Part shown: one piece after another, positions 61,732 to 64,000 of the stretch
How positions within the stretch are numbered: position 1 is the first letter of the stretch
How the letters are laid out: each line of letters starts with the position of its first letter
From: Microlunatus endophyticus
GTDB taxonomy: Bacteria; Actinomycetota; Actinomycetes; Propionibacteriales; Propionibacteriaceae
Length of the DNA: 64,000 bases
NCBI RefSeq assembly: GCF_014646195.1
Contig: NZ_BMMZ01000017.1
Coordinates: 1 to 64,000, forward strand
Direction of reading: 5' to 3'
Made by a program: the position numbers and the translations under genes
The notes under the pieces: generated by a model
The model's input: only the letters and a program-made list of their open reading frames with translations
Databases searched by the model: none
Told to the model about the DNA's origin: nothing

Positions 61732-62505
61732 CTACCAGCGGTCGGCGTCGCGGCCGGCCAGGTCCTGGATGATCTCCGAGCTGCCGTCCGGCCGTCCGAC
61801 CACGACGCCATCGGCGATGCCGACGAAGAACCCGTTCTCCACCACGCCAGGGATCTGGTTGAGCAGCACGGTCAACTCGGCCTGGTTGGTGACCGTACCG
61901 AGCGTGACGTCGAGGATGTAGTTGCCGCTGTCGGTGATCACCAGGTCGTCGCTGCGGTTGCGCAGTACCGGATCCGGATTCTCGTACCCGTGGTCGGCCA
62001 GCAGCTCGACGATCTGCTTCCGGCTGCTCCGCCACCCGAAGGGCAGCACCTCGATCGGCAGCGGGAAGGTGCCGAGATGATCGGCGAGTTTGGTGTCGTC
62101 GGCGACGATCATCACCCGACGGGATGCCTTGGCCACCACCTTCTCCCAGAGCAGGCAAGCGCCACCGCCCTTGATCATCGATCCGTCGGGCGCCATCTGG
62201 TCCGTCCCGTCGATGGTCAGGTCGAGCTCGACGAGATCGTTGAGATCGGCCAGCGGGACGCCCAGCTCACCCGCCAGGTCGTAGGTCTGCGTCGAAGTCG
62301 GCACGCCGACGATGTCGAGGCCGTCACGAACCCGCTCGGCGAGTGCCCGGACGAAGGCGTGTGCGGTGCTCCCGGAACCGAGGCCGAGCTTCATGCCGTT
62401 CTGGCACAGGTCGGTCGCAGCACGGATGCCGGCGCTGGCCTTGGCCAGGTCCTGGCCGCTGAGACCGGCCGTCAGCCGGGATGGGAGGGATCCGGAATCG
62501 GTCAT
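61732..62505 (-). CDS. rpiA: Ribose-5-phosphate isomerase A
   Basis: It interconverts ribose-5-phosphate and ribulose-5-phosphate in the pentose phosphate pathway. The 257-residue protein has MKLGLGSGSTAHAFVRAL (phosphate loop), VELDLTIDGTDQMAPDGSMIKGGG (active-site Asp/Lys region), LPIEVLPFGW and SGNYILDVTLG. The ATG gives MTDSGSLP, with AGGAG ten bases upstream. It is divergent from a MarR gene. Confidence 0.93.
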   Translation of the reverse strand: MTDSGSLPSRLTAGLSGQDLAKASAGIRAATDLCQNGMKLGLGSGSTAHAFVRALAERVRDGLDIVGVPTSTQTYDLAGELGVPLADLNDLVELDLTIDGTDQMAPDGSMIKGGGACLLWEKVVAKASRRVMIVADDTKLADHLGTFPLPIEVLPFGWRSSRKQIVELLADHGYENPDPVLRNRSDDLVITDSGNYILDVTLGTVTNQAELTVLLNQIPGVVENGFFVGIADGVVVGRPDGSSEIIQDLAGRDADRW

Positions 62506-62558
62506 CGGGCTGCTCCTGGTGTGGTGACGGGTGACCGTATCATCGCCGGAATCCGGGC

Positions 62559-62592
62559 GATGATCGAGGTGATGATCGAGGTGATGATCGAG
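62559..62592. repeat. Short tandem repeat (12-base unit, about 2.8 copies)
   Basis: GATGATCGAGGT is repeated exactly twice, then 10 bases of a third copy follow, between the divergent rpiA and MarR starts. It may be a replication-slippage array or clustered operator half-sites. Confidence 0.7.
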
Positions 62593-62647
62593 CCGTGCGG
62601 GCGACCCCGTCAACTGCCTGACAGCCCGGCTTGTTAACCTCCGGTCC

Positions 62648-63103
62648 ATGGTTGAGCGATCGAATACTTCGGCTGGCAGCGACGGGCAGGAGCGGATCGC
62701 CCACCAGGCCCGACGCCTCCAGCAGTTGCTCCGCCGGACCGGGGACGCGGCGCTCCAGGCGAGTGGACTGACCCTGGCGCAGCACACCGTGATGCGGGTG
62801 ATCGCGGATTCCCCGGACGCCTCCTCGGCTGAGATCGCCCGGCAATGCAACGTCAGCCGACAGTCCCTGCAGGACCTGATCCGGATTCTCCGCGACCACG
62901 GCCTGGTCCGGGTGGCCGAGCAGCCGGTCAGCGGCCGGTCGCTGCCGATCCGGATCACTCCCGAGGGCCGCCGGGTGCTCCGCAAGGCCGATCGAGCGAT
63001 CAGCCGGGTCGAGGACCGGATGGTGGCAGGCATCCCGGCCCGCGACGTCGAGCGGGTCGCGGCACTGCTGGACCGGTGCGCGGAGAACCTCGAGGCGCTC
63101 TGA
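62648..63103 (+). CDS. MarR-family transcriptional regulator, second
   Basis: A 151-residue winged-helix protein. SGLTLAQHTVMRVIADSP precedes the recognition region ASSAEIARQCNVSRQSLQDLIRILRDHGLV. The wing is RSLPIRITPEGRRVL, and a C-terminal dimer helix ends the protein. It is divergent from rpiA with a 12-base tandem repeat between them. Effector and targets are unknown. Confidence 0.85.
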   Translation: MVERSNTSAGSDGQERIAHQARRLQQLLRRTGDAALQASGLTLAQHTVMRVIADSPDASSAEIARQCNVSRQSLQDLIRILRDHGLVRVAEQPVSGRSLPIRITPEGRRVLRKADRAISRVEDRMVAGIPARDVERVAALLDRCAENLEAL

Positions 63104-63143
63104 TCCGAGGGGTGCGCCGGCGACGGAAGTTAGGCTTGGAACT

Positions 63144-64000
63144 GTGAGCGACATACCGATCGGATCCCCGCCCGTACCTCCGGGCCGGCATGCCGCGCCA
63201 CAGGGTTGGTATCCCGATCCGGTCGACCAGCGCCGCGAGCGCTATTGGGACGGCTGGTCGTGGTCGCGGAACACCCGCGAGTCCAGCCAGCCGTATTTTC
63301 CGCAGGACCAGTTCCCGCAGTTCCCGTCCCACCGGCCGCAGCACGGCCAGCAGCACGGCCATGGCGGGGGCCAGCAGGGGCCGGATCGGCCCGGCGGCTT
63401 CCAGCAGCCGCCCTACCGGCCGTATCCATCTGGCCGGGAACCGCAGGCGAGTCATCAGACTGCGCCGGCAGTGACCGCGGACGGTGTGCCGATCGCCGGC
63501 TGGGGCTGGCGATTTCTGGCCGGGATCCTGGATCTGATCGTCGTCTTCGTCGTTGCCGACATCGTCAGCATCCCGATCCTGATCAGGATGCTGCAGCCCC
63601 TGCGGGAGTATTTCGACGCTGTCGTCGAGGCTGCGCAACGCGGCACCGGGACACCGCCGACGCTCAACCCGACCGATCTGCTGTCCAGTGGCGATCAGAT
63701 CCTGGTGACTGTCATCACCCTGGTCGTCGGCCTGGGGTATTTCAGCCTCTTCTGGCGATTCAAGGCCGCCACGTTGGCACAACTGCTGTGTGGTTTGAAG
63801 ATCGTTCCGGTCGACGATGGCCACAACGACCAGTTGTTGTCCTGGCAGGTCGTGGTCGTCAGAGCCCTGACCTGGTGGGTGCCGATCGCAGTCAGCAATG
63901 TGTTGTTGATCTTCGCGGCGATCAACGTGCTGTTTCCGCTCAGCAACGTGAAACGGCAGGCGATCCACGATCTTGCTGCCCGGACGCAGGTCGTCAAGAT
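63144..64000 (+). CDS. RDD-family membrane protein with N-terminal DUF2510 domain (partial)
   Basis: From GTG 63144 the frame stays open to the window end (285 codons, 3' end missing). Residues about 20-45 (GWYPDPVDQRRERYWDGWSW) are a DUF2510 Trp-rich module, a common N-terminal cap of actinobacterial membrane proteins. A Gln/His/Pro-rich linker (about 50-105) leads to an RDD domain with WGWRFLAGILDLIVVFVVAD, LVTVITLVVGLGYFSLFW and RALTWWVPIAVSNVLLIFA as membrane helices. RDD proteins may be ion or small-molecule transporters; this one is uncharacterised. Confidence 0.82.
   Translation, partial: MSDIPIGSPPVPPGRHAAPQGWYPDPVDQRRERYWDGWSWSRNTRESSQPYFPQDQFPQFPSHRPQHGQQHGHGGGQQGPDRPGGFQQPPYRPYPSGREPQASHQTAPAVTADGVPIAGWGWRFLAGILDLIVVFVVADIVSIPILIRMLQPLREYFDAVVEAAQRGTGTPPTLNPTDLLSSGDQILVTVITLVVGLGYFSLFWRFKAATLAQLLCGLKIVPVDDGHNDQLLSWQVVVVRALTWWVPIAVSNVLLIFAAINVLFPLSNVKRQAIHDLAARTQVVK

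Noticed and set aside
1-64000. tRNA, rRNA, CRISPR arrays, insertion sequences or prophage
   Set aside because: None found by eye: no repeat-spacer pattern, no cloverleaf-like sequence ending in a recognisable acceptor, no transposase or integrase motifs.

Overview
The window is high-GC DNA (codon third positions almost always G or C, many GTG starts, very long open antisense frames) from an actinobacterium. A WhiB2-type regulator, coenzyme F420 genes (fbiA and a single-domain fbiB), LCP cell-wall ligases, a TIGR03089 protein, DUF3499, DUF3039 and DUF5719 proteins, and an actinobacterial-type inositol cluster all support this. A Propionibacteriales-type genus such as Microlunatus would fit, but that is inference. 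No rRNA, tRNA, CRISPR array or intact transposase was seen.

Layout. (1) 75-3973: two divergent LCP ligases and a family-2 glycosyltransferase. (2) 4216-13014: a myo-inositol catabolic cluster, with a divergent GntR/UTRA repressor, then iolC, a separate Cgl0158-type aldolase, iolB, iolD, iolE, iolG and mmsA/iolA. Most of these genes overlap by a few bases, so they look like one translationally coupled operon. (3) 13025-15132: a luciferase-like (F420/FMN) oxidoreductase fused to a hemerythrin domain, divergent from a MarR regulator across a 38-base inverted repeat. (4) 15200-20598: a decayed patch. It holds DinB, GNAT, a frameshifted and internally deleted SDR, a regulator that has lost its helix-turn-helix, a TIM-barrel isomerase, a two-domain HIT protein and a frameshifted hypothetical gene. 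A 126-base piece of the DinB gene is repeated 4 kb away in the same orientation. (5) 20605-23290: a PanE-like reductase, an RpiR regulator and an EamA transporter.

(6) 23332-36407: the conserved actinobacterial envelope/F420 block, with a TIGR03089 protein, manC, fbiB, fbiA, whiB2, a giant glycosyltransferase-membrane protein, a DUF5719 protein, a metallopeptidase-fold protein, DUF3499, Trm112, a SIS-domain protein and a CDF transporter. Phosphomannomutase and manA, usually found within this block, are absent. (7) 36451-44193: aroQ, two small coupled proteins, a MocR regulator, a DUF2786 protein, LysR, an aldo/keto reductase and ahcY. (8) 44202-54000: an accessory stretch with Rsm22-like and other methyltransferases, a PhyH-type oxygenase, a SixA-type phosphatase, two APH-fold kinases, a HIT protein, a possible NlpC/P60-like protein, a 41-residue membrane micropeptide, and remnants of a serine hydrolase and of GNAT enzymes. 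(9) 53927-64000: a ferredoxin-reductase-like flavoprotein, recQ, DUF3039-MFS-helicase, a Tat/lipoprotein peptidase, rpiA, MarR and an RDD protein cut by the window end.

No clearly new multi-gene system is visible. The most promising leads are the LLM-hemerythrin fusion with its MarR operator, the tandem HIT protein, the micropeptide/NTF2-like pair, the NlpC-like protein, and the pattern of deletions and frameshifts in regions 4 and 8.
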